Of a DNA stretch of 64,000 bases, positions 9,460 to 19,389 are shown piece by piece; the first letter of the stretch is position 1; every line of letters begins with the position of its first letter. A model generated the notes under the pieces. That model was not told where the DNA came from. It was given only the letters and a program-made list of their open reading frames with translations, and ran no database searches. Source of the DNA: Bacteroides graminisolvens DSM 19988 = JCM 15093 (GTDB lineage: Bacteria; Bacteroidota; Bacteroidia; Bacteroidales; Bacteroidaceae); assembly GCF_000428125.1 (NCBI RefSeq), contig NZ_ATZI01000008.1:62001-126000 (forward strand). Direction: 5' to 3'. The translations under genes were made by a program, and so were the position numbers.

Positions 9460-11379
9460 ATGAGGTATTTTAACCTATATTTCTTCTCCATGTTCTGCAC
9501 GCTAATTTTAGCGTGCAGTAACAATGATGACCCTCCTTTATCAGAAAAACCGTCCTTGGAGAATCCTGTAGTTACGAACTTAACTGTTTCTTCTGCCGAT
9601 TTAAGCGCAGTCGTTTCTGGCTCACAAACAGATGTCATTAAACGTGGTTTTTGTTATAGCATAACCAAATTAACACCTACAACTGCTGATAATGTAAAGG
9701 AAGCTGTGGGTGATAAACTTGAGCTGACCTTATCGGCCTTGCAATCTGCTACAACCTATTATGTACGTGCTTATCTTCTGACTTCTGAAGGAACTATTTA
9801 CTCTGCTGTAACTAGTTTTAAAACATTAGCAGAATATGAAGATCCTTTACTGGCTCAGTATCAACCACCTGTTTACTCAGATAATTATACCTCTATAGCT
9901 GCCTGGAGTCAGCGGGATCAATGGAACTTGGCCAATGTACATGATCCAACTGTTTTTAAAGCTGATGATGGATATTATTACATGTATCAAACTGATGCTT
10001 CATATGGTAATGCGCATTCCGGCTATGGCCATTTTCATGGACGTAGATCTAAAGATTTGGTTAATTGGGAATATTTGGGAGCAACAATGCCAGAGAATCC
10101 TCCTAGTTGGGCCAAGGATAAATTAAATGAATATCGTTCGGAGATGGGGTTACCTCTTATTGATAATCCGCGTTATGGATATTGGGCTCCCGTGGCCAGA
10201 AAGGTAAGAACCGGATTGTATAGAATGTATTATTGTTTAGTGCCGGGACATTATATAAAAACGGGTAAGTATGACGATGCAACTAACTTTGATAATTCAT
10301 GGACCGAACGTGCACTCATCGGTGTGATGGAGTGTTCGGATCCGGCTAGTAATCAATGGGTTGATAAAGGTTATGTAATTTGTTCTGCTTCCAATAAAGG
10401 TATAAATGAATGGACTCGCTCGAGTACAAATGATTGGGAAGCCTATTTTATGTGGAATGCGATAGATCCTTCGTATGTTATTACTCCAGAAGGAGAGCAT
10501 TGGCTTGTTTATGGTTCCTGGCACAGTGGGTTTACTGCTGTTCAGCTTAATGCAGAAACTGGTAAACCATTGAATGAATTGGGTAAACCTTGGAGTATTA
10601 ATGGTGATCATAGTTCTTACGGCGACTTGATAGCTCGTAGGGGATATGGAAGGTGGCAGGCTTCTGAAGCTCCCGAAATTATTTATAATTCTAAAACAGG
10701 TTACTATTATTTGTTTATGGCATATGATGAATTGTCCGTAGCATATAATACGCGTGTGGCTCGCTCAAAGAATATAAAAGGTCCTTATCTTGATATGGTT
10801 GGCAAGAATATAACCGAAAATGGGGGAGGAGATGCTTATCCTGTTCTGACGCATCCGTATAAATTTAATAATAGCTATGGTTGGGTGGGAATTTCTCATT
10901 GTGCTATTTTTAATGACGGACAAGATAATTGGTTTTATGCTTCACAAGGGCGCTTGCCTGCTAACATTACCGGAATTAATGCTAGTAATGCTGTTATGAT
11001 GGGTCATGTGCGTAGCATAAGATGGACGGATGAAGGTTGGCCTTTGGTGATGCCTGAACGCTATGGAGCGGTTCCATCTGTTGCTATTAAGGAGGAAGAA
11101 TTAGTCGGTGAGTGGGAACATATAAATATGGGATATAATTATCAGAAGCAATTTACGTCTGTTTCATTGAAACTTAATTCCAGTAATATTTCCGAAGGGG
11201 CCTTAACTGGTTCCTGGAACTTTGATGCTACCAAGCAAACTGTGACGGTTGGGGGTGTGAAATTGTATTTGCAACGAGAGGTTGACTGGGAAATTTCCCC
11301 ACGTAAGTTGACCATCGTTTATGCTGGATATAGTTCCGATGGGAAAACTACTTATTGGGGAAAGAAGATTGTGAACTAA
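9460..11379 (+). CDS. Surface GH43 lipoprotein, endo-alpha-1,5-L-arabinanase type with N-terminal FN3-like domain
   Basis: 639-aa predicted lipoprotein (lipobox ILAC, Cys about 19, followed by SNNDD, an acidic surface-export-like stretch). Residues about 35-120 look like a fibronectin-III-like or IPT-type beta domain. The GH43 five-blade propeller spans about 150-530. The three GH43 acidic residues are visible: D162 in NVHDPTVF (base), D336 in AIDPSYVI (pKa modulator) and E403 in SEAPEIIY (acid). The last ~90 residues (LVGEWEH...YWGKKIVN) resemble the lipocalin-like C-terminal domain found on extracellular endo-arabinanases. Probable role: cutting the alpha-1,5-arabinan backbone at the cell surface for the preceding SusC/D pairs. 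It is the last gene of the + strand operon, and a strong terminator follows. Confidence 0.9.
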   Translation: MRYFNLYFFSMFCTLILACSNNDDPPLSEKPSLENPVVTNLTVSSADLSAVVSGSQTDVIKRGFCYSITKLTPTTADNVKEAVGDKLELTLSALQSATTYYVRAYLLTSEGTIYSAVTSFKTLAEYEDPLLAQYQPPVYSDNYTSIAAWSQRDQWNLANVHDPTVFKADDGYYYMYQTDASYGNAHSGYGHFHGRRSKDLVNWEYLGATMPENPPSWAKDKLNEYRSEMGLPLIDNPRYGYWAPVARKVRTGLYRMYYCLVPGHYIKTGKYDDATNFDNSWTERALIGVMECSDPASNQWVDKGYVICSASNKGINEWTRSSTNDWEAYFMWNAIDPSYVITPEGEHWLVYGSWHSGFTAVQLNAETGKPLNELGKPWSINGDHSSYGDLIARRGYGRWQASEAPEIIYNSKTGYYYLFMAYDELSVAYNTRVARSKNIKGPYLDMVGKNITENGGGDAYPVLTHPYKFNNSYGWVGISHCAIFNDGQDNWFYASQGRLPANITGINASNAVMMGHVRSIRWTDEGWPLVMPERYGAVPSVAIKEEELVGEWEHINMGYNYQKQFTSVSLKLNSSNISEGALTGSWNFDATKQTVTVGGVKLYLQREVDWEISPRKLTIVYAGYSSDGKTTYWGKKIVN

Positions 11380-11425
11380 AGGAATCAAGTTATTGCTAGA
11401 TAGAAGGAACAATTATATTTAGTGA

Positions 11426-11476
11426 GAGTATATAAAAAGGGCTGCAACATGAAGTTACAGCCCTTTTTATATACTC
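11426..11476. terminator. Bidirectional intrinsic terminator between GH43 and rpiB
   Basis: A perfect 19-bp inverted repeat (left arm 11426-11444, right arm 11458-11476) with GGGCTG/CAGCCC cores and A/T tracts on both sides. It lies between two convergent genes, so it probably ends transcripts from both strands. Confidence 0.85.
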
Positions 11477-11495
11477 AATTTTTTCCAATCGCTTT

Positions 11496-11927
11496 CTACA
11501 AAGGAATTTTATCTATTCGCTTTTGATGACGTCCTCCTTCAAATTCGGTGTGAAAGAACTCAGTCATTATTTTAGCAGCCTCTTCTTCCGACACAAATCG
11601 TCCGGGCATGACCAATACATTTGCGTTGTTGTGTTTGCGGGCGAGAGACGAAATCTCAGGAATCCAGCAAAGTGCTGCCCGAATTCCCTGATGCTTGTTT
11701 AAAGTCATGTTGATGCCGTTGCCACTTCCGCAAATAGCAATACCCGGATAACATTCTCCTGCCTCTACAGATGAAGCAAGAGCATGTGCGTAATCAGGAT
11801 AATCACAACTCTCTGCAGTGTATGTGCCAAAGTCTTTGTATGGCCATCCTTGTTCTTCCAGCCATTTCTTTACGAATTGTTTCAGTTCGTAGCCTGCGTG
11901 ATCGGAACAGATTCCTATTGTTTTCAT
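11496..11927 (-). CDS. rpiB: Ribose-5-phosphate isomerase B
   Basis: 143-aa RpiB/LacAB-family isomerase interconverting ribose 5-phosphate and ribulose 5-phosphate in the non-oxidative pentose phosphate pathway. Visible family features are the N-terminal GICSDHAGYELK, the phosphate-binding/catalytic AICGSGNGINM loop and the NKHQGIRAALCW segment. Length is normal. It is the last gene of the arabinose operon, downstream of transketolase by about 100 bp, where arabinose-derived pentose phosphates are processed. Confidence 0.94.
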   Translation of the reverse strand: MKTIGICSDHAGYELKQFVKKWLEEQGWPYKDFGTYTAESCDYPDYAHALASSVEAGECYPGIAICGSGNGINMTLNKHQGIRAALCWIPEISSLARKHNNANVLVMPGRFVSEEEAAKIMTEFFHTEFEGGRHQKRIDKIPL

Positions 11928-11978
11928 TCTAAAATATAAAGAAGCGGTTTGTACTATTTATGTTTTGCTGACTCATTA

Positions 11979-12014
11979 CTTTAGGTGATTTTACTGATAG
12001 CAAATCACCTAAAG
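11979..12014. other. Hairpin between tkt and rpiB
   Basis: A perfect 13-bp inverted repeat (11979-11991 with 12002-12014, core AGGTGATTT/AAATCACCT). No T-run follows on the minus strand, so it may be an RNA-stabilising or attenuating hairpin separating tkt from rpiB rather than a full terminator. Confidence 0.5.
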
Positions 12015-12028
12015 CATGAATCATACTT

Positions 12029-14041
12029 TTAAGCTAATAATGCTTTTACTTGGTTGTAAACGTTTTCAGCAGTGAAGCCAAGTTTCTCATCCAACACTTC
12101 GTAAGGAGCTGAGAAACCAAATGATTCCAGACCAAAAACTTTCCCATTTGCTCCTACTAATCCTTGCAGATTAACAGGTAAACCAGCGGTTAATCCGAAG
12201 ACCTTTGCGTTGGCTGGTATAACAGTCTCTTGATACTCTTTATCCTGAGCACGGAATAAGCCTTCTGAAGGAGCCGATACAATGCTTAATTTGATTCCGT
12301 CTTTACGAAGTAATTCAGCACCTGCAACTAAAGTTGAAACCTCTGAACCGGAAGCTACTAATATAACATCGGGGTTAGAATCAGAACCGGCAATTACATA
12401 TGCGCCTTTTGAAGTTTGTGCATAATCTGTTCCAGCCGGAAGATTGGCTATGTTTTGTCTTGAGAGAATAAGAGCTGTTGGAGTACTCGTATTTTCCATC
12501 GCTAATTTCCATGCCTGAGTGGTTTCTTCTGCATCAGCCGGACGTAAAACTAACATGGAGTTGTGCCCTTTGTGATTCTTAAGTTTCTCCATTAAGCGAA
12601 TTTGTGCCTCTTGTTCAACAGGTTCGTGAGTAGGACCATCTTCACCTACACGGAACGCATCATGTGTCCAAATGAATTTAACCGGTTGCTCCATTAGTGC
12701 GGCCATACGTACTGCCGGTTTCATGTAGTCTGAGAATACAAAGAAAGTGGCACATGCAGGAATCACACCGCCATGAAGCGACATACCGATTGAAATACAT
12801 GCCATGGTTAATTCAGATACACCCGCTTGTAAAAACGCACCACTGAAATCATCCTTAGTAAATGCATGAGTTTTTTTGAGGAAGCCATCAGTTTTGTCTG
12901 AATTAGAAAGGTCAGCAGAGGCAACAATCATGTTCTCAACTTGTGTAGCAAGAGCAGCTAAAACAGTTGCAGAAGCAGCACGGGTTGCCGAACCAGCTTT
13001 CTGTGCAATGCCATTCCAATCAACAGCAGGAGCATTGCCTTGGAAGAATGTTTCCATTTTCAATGCTAGTTCCGGATTGGCTTTTGCCCAATTAGCTTTT
13101 GCTGCGTATTTATCAGCTACAATAGATTCTAATTCTTTTGCGCGTTTTGCATATAACTCGGCAACTTCAGGGAATATCACAAATGGATTCTCAGGATTTC
13201 CGCCCAAGTTGATAATTGTATTTTTATATGCGTCACCGCCCAGAGGAGCTCCATGAGTAGCACAGTTACTTTCAAAGCTTGAATTGTCTGCCTTGCGAGC
13301 ACCCTTACCCATGATGGTTTTACCGATGATAAGTGTAGGTTGTTTTTCAGTTGCTTTGGCCTCTTTCAAAGCGGCGCGTATTGCATCGGGGTCATTACCG
13401 TTGATTGTGATGACTTTCCAATTCCACGCTTCATACTTCTTGGCAACATCCTCGCTGGTAACAGCATCCGTTTCGGTAGACAGCTGAATATCGTTTGAAT
13501 CGTAGAACATAACTAAATTGTCAAGTCCTAAGTGTCCTGCAATACGTCCTGAACCTTGCGATATTTCTTCTTGAACACCACCGTCTGATATATAAGCGTA
13601 AATGGTTTGGTTCATAACTTCACCAAAACGAGCTTTTAAGAATTTAGCAGCAATGGCAGCTCCTACTGCAAAAGTATGTCCTTGACCTAATGGTCCTGAT
13701 GTGTTCTCAACACCACGCATTACATCTACTTCCGGATGGCCGGGAGTAGGACTTCCCCATTGACGAAATTGAGAAAGTTCATTCATGTTGTATTTACCGG
13801 TCAATGCTAACACAGAATATAACATTGGAGACATGTGACCTGGGTCAAGAAAGAAGCGGTCACGACCTTCCCATTTAGGGTTTTTGGGATCGAATACAAG
13901 AAACTCTGAGAAGAGTACGTTTACAAAATCAGCTCCTCCCATAGCACCACCCGGGTGACCTGAGTTTGCTTTCTCAACCATTGATGCAGCCAAGATACGA
14001 ATATTATCAGCCGCGCGATTCATTAGCTTATTATCATTCAT
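12029..14041 (-). CDS. tkt: Transketolase
   Basis: 670-aa thiamine-diphosphate-dependent transketolase moving two-carbon units between sugar phosphates. Seen: N-terminal AANSGHPGGAMG-like substrate loop (KANSGHPGGAMGGAD), the TPP/Mg motif region YISDGGVQEE, the pyrimidine domain with THDAFRVGEDGPTHEPVEQ, and a C-terminal transketolase domain. Size matches bacterial single-chain enzymes (~660-670 aa). It lies in the arabinose operon between GH51 and rpiB; xylulose 5-phosphate made by AraA/B/D is its direct substrate. A separate promoter (-7 element at 14067-14074) may also drive it. Confidence 0.96.
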   Translation of the reverse strand: MNDNKLMNRAADNIRILAASMVEKANSGHPGGAMGGADFVNVLFSEFLVFDPKNPKWEGRDRFFLDPGHMSPMLYSVLALTGKYNMNELSQFRQWGSPTPGHPEVDVMRGVENTSGPLGQGHTFAVGAAIAAKFLKARFGEVMNQTIYAYISDGGVQEEISQGSGRIAGHLGLDNLVMFYDSNDIQLSTETDAVTSEDVAKKYEAWNWKVITINGNDPDAIRAALKEAKATEKQPTLIIGKTIMGKGARKADNSSFESNCATHGAPLGGDAYKNTIINLGGNPENPFVIFPEVAELYAKRAKELESIVADKYAAKANWAKANPELALKMETFFQGNAPAVDWNGIAQKAGSATRAASATVLAALATQVENMIVASADLSNSDKTDGFLKKTHAFTKDDFSGAFLQAGVSELTMACISIGMSLHGGVIPACATFFVFSDYMKPAVRMAALMEQPVKFIWTHDAFRVGEDGPTHEPVEQEAQIRLMEKLKNHKGHNSMLVLRPADAEETTQAWKLAMENTSTPTALILSRQNIANLPAGTDYAQTSKGAYVIAGSDSNPDVILVASGSEVSTLVAGAELLRKDGIKLSIVSAPSEGLFRAQDKEYQETVIPANAKVFGLTAGLPVNLQGLVGANGKVFGLESFGFSAPYEVLDEKLGFTAENVYNQVKALLA

Positions 14042-14066
14042 AATATATAATCATTAAGTTTGTCTG

Positions 14067-14074
14067 CAAAGATA
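14067..14074 (-). promoter_or_regulatory. Bacteroidetes -7 promoter element upstream of tkt
   Basis: Minus-strand TATCTTTG matches the Bacteroides -7 consensus TAnnTTTG about 26 bp before the tkt start. The -33 box is weak. It suggests an internal promoter giving tkt-rpiB expression independent of arabinose. Confidence 0.55.
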
Positions 14075-14110
14075 ATACTTTATTGTAAGTTATCTTTCTG
14101 AAAAAACTAT

Positions 14111-15652
14111 TTATTTTAGTGTCAGTGTAACAATTGATTTAGCAGGCAACTTAACCTTTAATAGGCTTTTTGTCATTTTTGCATCTTTAAAATCTTGTGG
14201 TTTTATAACATTTGGATTTTCAAATGAGTTATAGTCTGTAAGATTATTTGATGTTAGTATCTGCCCTGAGATATTGTTTACCTTAACCCCTGGTAATTCA
14301 ATGCTCACCTCTTGATATTCATCTGCATCAACATTAGATAGTGAGATGTGTATGATACCGTTTTTGTCTTTTGAGGCAGTAGCGCTGATGAAAGGAACGG
14401 TTCTGTTGTCTCGAACATTGATTTTGTCGGAAATGAGATTCAGCGGAAGATAAGTTGCACCTTGATGTACTTTATACATGTTGAATACATGGTAAGTCGG
14501 AGTGAGTATCATTTCTTTGCCTTTGGTCAAAATCATAGATTGTAGGACGTTTACTATTTGCGCTATATTAGCCATTTTTATACGATCCGTATATTTATGA
14601 AAAATATCAAGGGTTAACGAAGCGACAAATGCATCTCGCAATGTGTTTTGCTGATATAAATGCCCACGCGTTGTTCCAGGTTCTTCATCCCACCAAGTTC
14701 CCCATTCATCAACTAGTAAGCCGATATGTTTTTTAGGGTCATATTGATCCATGATAGCAATGTGCTTCTTTACTACATCCTCAATTTCCAAGCACTTACC
14801 CATTGTCCAATAGTAATCATCCTTGTTAAACTTGGTTGCTGCTCCTTTACTTCCGCTCCACCCGGTAACAGTGTAATAGTGTAAAGAGAGACCGTTCATA
14901 CGGTGACCTACGTTTTTCATTAACACTTCTGTCCAATTGTAATCGTAATCGCTGGCCCCGCTAGCTATTTTATAAAGGCTATTGCCATCATAATTGCGAC
15001 AGTAGGTAGAATAACGACGGTACAAATCAGCATAGTATTCAGGACGCATGCTTCCTCCGCATCCCCAACTTTCATTACCTACACCAAGGAATTTCACTTT
15101 CCACGCTTTGTCACGACCGTTTTTTCTTCTTAAATTAGCCATGGGAGAGTCGCCATCTGAAGTCATGTATTCAACCCATTTCGCTAATTCCTCAACGCTA
15201 CCACTACCTACATTTCCACTTATGTATGGTTCACAATTTAGCATTTCACATAGGTTCAGGAATTCATGCGTGCCAAAACTATTATCTTCAATAGTGCCTC
15301 CCCAATTATTGTTGACCATTTTAGGACGATTCTCTTTGGGCCCAATGCCATCCATCCAGTGATATTCATCGGCAAAACATCCCCCCGGCCATCTTAAAAC
15401 CGGAACTTGAAGATCTTTTAAGGCATTCAACACATCAGTGCGATAACCTTTCGTGTTAGGAATATCAGAGTTTTCACCGACCCATAGTCCTCCATAGATG
15501 CATGATCCCAGATGTTCTGCAAATTGCCCATAGATTTCTTTTGGAATAATTTCTTTTCCTTGATCTGCATAAATCTTAATACTAGCACTTTTTTGTGCAG
15601 AGAGTGACATAGAAGCCACAAGTAAAGCACTTGTTAGGATTTGTTTCTTCAT
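14111..15652 (-). CDS. GH51 alpha-L-arabinofuranosidase (periplasmic)
   Basis: 513-aa GH51 enzyme with a Sec signal peptide ending at ...MSLSAQ (about residue 20), so probably periplasmic. It removes terminal alpha-L-arabinofuranosyl residues from arabino-oligosaccharides with retention. Visible: [12 protein letters not shown] near the start of the TIM barrel, the acid/base GNESWGCGG motif, and the nucleophile strand [13 protein letters not shown], followed by the GH51 C-terminal beta domain. It is encoded inside the L-arabinose catabolic operon, so its product feeds directly into AraA. A second, different GH51 lies at 31457-33445. Confidence 0.94.
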   Translation of the reverse strand: MKKQILTSALLVASMSLSAQKSASIKIYADQGKEIIPKEIYGQFAEHLGSCIYGGLWVGENSDIPNTKGYRTDVLNALKDLQVPVLRWPGGCFADEYHWMDGIGPKENRPKMVNNNWGGTIEDNSFGTHEFLNLCEMLNCEPYISGNVGSGSVEELAKWVEYMTSDGDSPMANLRRKNGRDKAWKVKFLGVGNESWGCGGSMRPEYYADLYRRYSTYCRNYDGNSLYKIASGASDYDYNWTEVLMKNVGHRMNGLSLHYYTVTGWSGSKGAATKFNKDDYYWTMGKCLEIEDVVKKHIAIMDQYDPKKHIGLLVDEWGTWWDEEPGTTRGHLYQQNTLRDAFVASLTLDIFHKYTDRIKMANIAQIVNVLQSMILTKGKEMILTPTYHVFNMYKVHQGATYLPLNLISDKINVRDNRTVPFISATASKDKNGIIHISLSNVDADEYQEVSIELPGVKVNNISGQILTSNNLTDYNSFENPNVIKPQDFKDAKMTKSLLKVKLPAKSIVTLTLK

Positions 15653-15685
15653 GGTTTCTTTTATTATAAAGTTAAGTAATATTGT

Positions 15686-17623
15686 TTATTCATTGCTGTA
15701 GATTACGCAACCACCCAGATTCTCTAGTTCTATTTTCAATAAACCTTTTTTGTCTATTTTGGCAGTTTTGAATCCAACACTTCTATCTTTATGGTCAAAC
15801 AGAACTGTGACTTCTTTTCCTATAAGCCAAGGCAAAGAAAGTGTGTAGCTCTGTAAACTGTTGCTTGCATTAGTTGCTCCTATATACCATTTACTTCCAA
15901 ATCGGCGAGCCATAACGCAATATTTCCCAGGATAGCCATCAATGAACCTAGTTTCATCCCAAGTGGTAGGTATCTTTTTCATGAAGTTAATCACGTATTC
16001 AGGCTGTTCTTGTATATTATTAGGTGTAATGCCAAAATGTTGTACAGGAGATTGATATAGAATGGATGTTGCTAACTGAAAAGCATCGGTTGTTTTTCTT
16101 ATAGTACCTTTATCTGCTTGTTTTGAGAAACGCTTATTAAAGAATACGGGTCCGAAGTCCATTGCTGAAACTGCATTCCGTGTAAAAGGTAACATAGTGC
16201 TTGTATAGGCTTCTTTGTTGGCAAAATCCTGGCTAAATACTAAATTTTCCGAAACCAAAGCTGCTTCACTTCCCATGTGATTAGGGTACATGCGTTCCCA
16301 CCCGCGAGGAAGTGTGGTTCCATGGAACACAACAAATATTCCATATTGATTGGCATCAGTCAGTATATCTTCGTATAACTTCATTGTGGTTTGTTTATCT
16401 CCACCAAAGAAGTCAACTTTGATGCCCTTAACCCCCAATGATTTCATCCATGCCATTTCTTTCTGTCGGGCTGGAGCCGTATCCATTCTTTGTTTGGGAC
16501 CTTGAGGAGCATCATTCCATGCGCCATTCGAATTATACCATAGTATCACATCTACCCCTTTTGATTGTGCATAGGCAATTAATGAAGGCATATTTTCATA
16601 TCCAATTTGTTTATCCCACAGCGCATCAATTAATATATATTCATATCCCATCTCAGCAGCCAAATCAATAAAGATCTGCTGATCTTTGTAATTGCAACTC
16701 TCATCTTGCCACAAGATCCAGCTCCATGTACTGCGTCCTGGTTTGTAGGGTTGAGAAGCAGTATATACAGGTTTCATCCCGTTATATGCAGATGTTGTTT
16801 CAACAATTGGTTTCAAAGTCTCACCAACAGTAATTGTTTTCCATGAGGTTGTTAGCGGTAAATTTGATGTCACGGTATTATCACCCATGCCTCCATTTTC
16901 TTCTTTTTCAGGGAAAGCAATAGTGTATAAACCTTCTTGATTGCCTTCACTAAGGCGGGTACCGGCATATCTGCTAGTTACTCCTGTTTCAGAAAGTAAC
17001 ACCCAGCCAGTATTGCCTAAATGGAATAAAGCAGGAAATGTGTATCCTAATCTATATTTTGATGGAGTACCAATGGGCTCTTCATTAGTGTACTCTTCTT
17101 CATAACTAGGCTTTGTTTTCATCCAGCCTTCTCCGGAAGGAGCTTGCGGAGTGATGAAAGTGGTAGTGTGTGCCGGGAAGTTAAATCCGGTCAATTCTCT
17201 TTTTATGGTGCAATGTGTCTGTTTAGGAGATGCAAGACGATATGCCAATGCTATATCATTATTACTTACCCTAAATAAAACTTGCAGTGTGTCTTTGTTT
17301 TTGTTTAGATATGAAACAGTCAATTCATTCGCTAAATAATGTATACGACTAGTTTTCCCATTAGGTAAATAATAATTTTCTTCTATTTGCTTTTTACTCT
17401 CTGATAGAAATGTTAATCCAGTTGAGAAATCACCAATAGTACTTTCCAGACCTAATGGAGACTCTTCAAGCATCGTTTTGTTCTTGTATGTTACAACGTA
17501 AGTTGTTTTTTCGCTCTCAGATTTTAAAATAACTTTCAGAAGACCATCGGGACTCTGGATGTCCTGTCCGTAAAGAAAGATAGGGGAGAGGCAAAGTGAT
17601 AGTAATACTCTTTTGATTTTCAT
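15686..17623 (-). CDS. GH97 glycoside hydrolase, retaining type (alpha-galactosidase / beta-L-arabinopyranosidase-like)
   Basis: GH97 enzyme of 645 aa from the preferred start MKIKRVLLS, whose signal peptide ends at LYGQ. The frame is open 24 bp further upstream, but those codons would put eight residues before the signal peptide. Domain order is the N-terminal beta-supersandwich (SPDGLLKV...), a TIM barrel from about 290 (STWSWILWQDES) and a C-terminal beta domain. The strand IKVDFFGGD carries an Asp (about D404) at the nucleophile position of retaining GH97 members, and MGSEAA (about E453) fits the acid/base. Inverting SusB-type GH97 enzymes use glutamates instead. Some retaining GH97 enzymes hydrolyse beta-L-arabinopyranosides, which would fit this arabinose operon; that specificity is inference. 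Confidence 0.88.
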   Translation of the reverse strand: MKIKRVLLSLCLSPIFLYGQDIQSPDGLLKVILKSESEKTTYVVTYKNKTMLEESPLGLESTIGDFSTGLTFLSESKKQIEENYYLPNGKTSRIHYLANELTVSYLNKNKDTLQVLFRVSNNDIALAYRLASPKQTHCTIKRELTGFNFPAHTTTFITPQAPSGEGWMKTKPSYEEEYTNEEPIGTPSKYRLGYTFPALFHLGNTGWVLLSETGVTSRYAGTRLSEGNQEGLYTIAFPEKEENGGMGDNTVTSNLPLTTSWKTITVGETLKPIVETTSAYNGMKPVYTASQPYKPGRSTWSWILWQDESCNYKDQQIFIDLAAEMGYEYILIDALWDKQIGYENMPSLIAYAQSKGVDVILWYNSNGAWNDAPQGPKQRMDTAPARQKEMAWMKSLGVKGIKVDFFGGDKQTTMKLYEDILTDANQYGIFVVFHGTTLPRGWERMYPNHMGSEAALVSENLVFSQDFANKEAYTSTMLPFTRNAVSAMDFGPVFFNKRFSKQADKGTIRKTTDAFQLATSILYQSPVQHFGITPNNIQEQPEYVINFMKKIPTTWDETRFIDGYPGKYCVMARRFGSKWYIGATNASNSLQSYTLSLPWLIGKEVTVLFDHKDRSVGFKTAKIDKKGLLKIELENLGGCVIYSNE

Positions 17624-17711
17624 GGATATGTGTGTAACGGTTAACAATCAAATAATTAGGTAAACAAAGATGATGTGCCATACTCCATCCTTGTTTACCT
17701 ATAATTATTAT

Positions 17712-19388
17712 TTATGAAAACAGCTCTTTTTCAGTGAATGAGCCAAGTTTAATGTATTTGTCATAAACATCTTGATATGCAGCAGCATTTGCTTCGTTGG
17801 GTTTGTATTCAAATGCAAACCCAGATGACATAGCATGTTGTGCATCTTCAATTTTGGTATAAAGACCGGCTGCGGTAGCGGCAAACATGGCAGCTCCCAA
17901 TGCACAAGCCTGATCTGTTTTACATACTTTGATTGGCATGTTAAGCACATCACTTAATGTTTGCATCACAAAAGATGATTTTAATGCAATTCCTCCAATA
18001 CCAATTACATTGTCTATTTGTACGCCCTCATTCCTAAAACGATCAACAATTGCTTTAGAACCAAAAGCTGTTGCTTCAACCAAGGCACGGAAAATACGAG
18101 GTGCAGAACTTCCTAAAGTGAGTCCTGTGATAGTTCCTTTGAGCATTTGGTTAGCATCTGGAGTACGTCGTCCATTCATCCAATCAGTAGCAATGATTGT
18201 ACTTTCACTTACTGGTACTTTTTCTGCCTCTTTCGTGAGAGCAGGTATTATTTGAGATGAAATTTCGTCGATCAACTTAGCCTTTGTTGTTTCATCGATC
18301 AGCGAGCTTTCAACTAAAATATTTTTAAGAGGGAATTCCAATACTTTTTTAAACCAAGCGTAGATATCTCCGAAGCCCGACTGACCAGCTTCCAGACCAA
18401 CCATACCCGGAATAACTGAGCCGTCAACCTGTCCACAAATACCTTTGATCAGCTTATCACCCATTTCTTCGTAAGAAGCTACCATGATGTCGCATGTTGA
18501 CGTTCCAATTACACGCACAAACGTGTGTGGAGTGATACCTGCGCCTACAGCACCCATGTGGCAGTCGAAGGCTCCACCGGCAACTACAACTTGGGTTGTT
18601 AAGCCCAAACGTTCAGCCCATTCCTGGCTTAAGTTACCTACAGGTTTATCGGCTGTTTCTGTTTTGTCAAACAAGCGTTCTCTGAATCCTCCTAAGAGTG
18701 GATCTAGTGTGGTCAAGAAATTTTCGGCAGGTAAGCCTCCCCATTTTTCGTGCCACATCGCCTTATGTCCACAAGCACAACGGCTACGAACAATATCGCT
18801 GCTTTTGTTAACACCAGTAATTAAGGCTGGTAACCATTCGCAATATTCTACAATAGAATATGCTTTGGCACGAACCTGTTCGTCTTGGCGCAATACATGA
18901 AGAGCTTTTGCCCAGAACCATTCAGAGGAATAAATTCCTCCTTCGTATGCAGTATAGTCAATGTCCCATTTTTTAGAAAGTTCATTAATTTCGGCAGCCT
19001 CTTTAATAGCCGTGTGGTCTTTCCACAAAACAAACATGGCGTTTGGGTTTTCTGCAAATTCAGGAAGAAGAGCCAATGGCGTACCCGTTGCGTCGGTGAA
19101 AGCAGGTGTGCTTCCTGTTGTATCAAAAGCGATACCGACTACCTTTTCAGCAGTACCGGTAGGACAAGCTGCAAGAGCTTCTTTCACAGTTCCTTCCAAT
19201 ACATCGATGTAATCTTGTGGATGTTGACGATATTGGTTGATGGCAGGGTTGCAGTACAACCCTTTTTGCCATCTAGGATAATATTTCACCGATGTTGCAA
19301 GCGTTTCGCCAGTCATTGCATTAACTACAATTGCTCTGGCCGAATCACTTCCATAATCAAGTCCGATAACAAATTTATCCGTGCTCAT
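17712..19388 (-). CDS. araB: L-ribulokinase (FGGY family)
   Basis: 558-aa FGGY-family kinase phosphorylating L-ribulose to L-ribulose 5-phosphate. The N-terminal ATPase motif FVIGLDYGSDSARA, the substrate-domain segment VVAGGAFDCHMGAVGAG, and the C-terminal IGIGGIALKSSF and DQACALGAAMFAA motifs are as in AraB. Length matches AraB (~560 aa) rather than xylulokinase (~500 aa). Its start is 1 bp from the end of araA, so the two are translationally linked in the araD-araA-araB run. Confidence 0.95.
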   Translation of the reverse strand: MSTDKFVIGLDYGSDSARAIVVNAMTGETLATSVKYYPRWQKGLYCNPAINQYRQHPQDYIDVLEGTVKEALAACPTGTAEKVVGIAFDTTGSTPAFTDATGTPLALLPEFAENPNAMFVLWKDHTAIKEAAEINELSKKWDIDYTAYEGGIYSSEWFWAKALHVLRQDEQVRAKAYSIVEYCEWLPALITGVNKSSDIVRSRCACGHKAMWHEKWGGLPAENFLTTLDPLLGGFRERLFDKTETADKPVGNLSQEWAERLGLTTQVVVAGGAFDCHMGAVGAGITPHTFVRVIGTSTCDIMVASYEEMGDKLIKGICGQVDGSVIPGMVGLEAGQSGFGDIYAWFKKVLEFPLKNILVESSLIDETTKAKLIDEISSQIIPALTKEAEKVPVSESTIIATDWMNGRRTPDANQMLKGTITGLTLGSSAPRIFRALVEATAFGSKAIVDRFRNEGVQIDNVIGIGGIALKSSFVMQTLSDVLNMPIKVCKTDQACALGAAMFAATAAGLYTKIEDAQHAMSSGFAFEYKPNEANAAAYQDVYDKYIKLGSFTEKELFS

Positions 19389-19389
19389 A

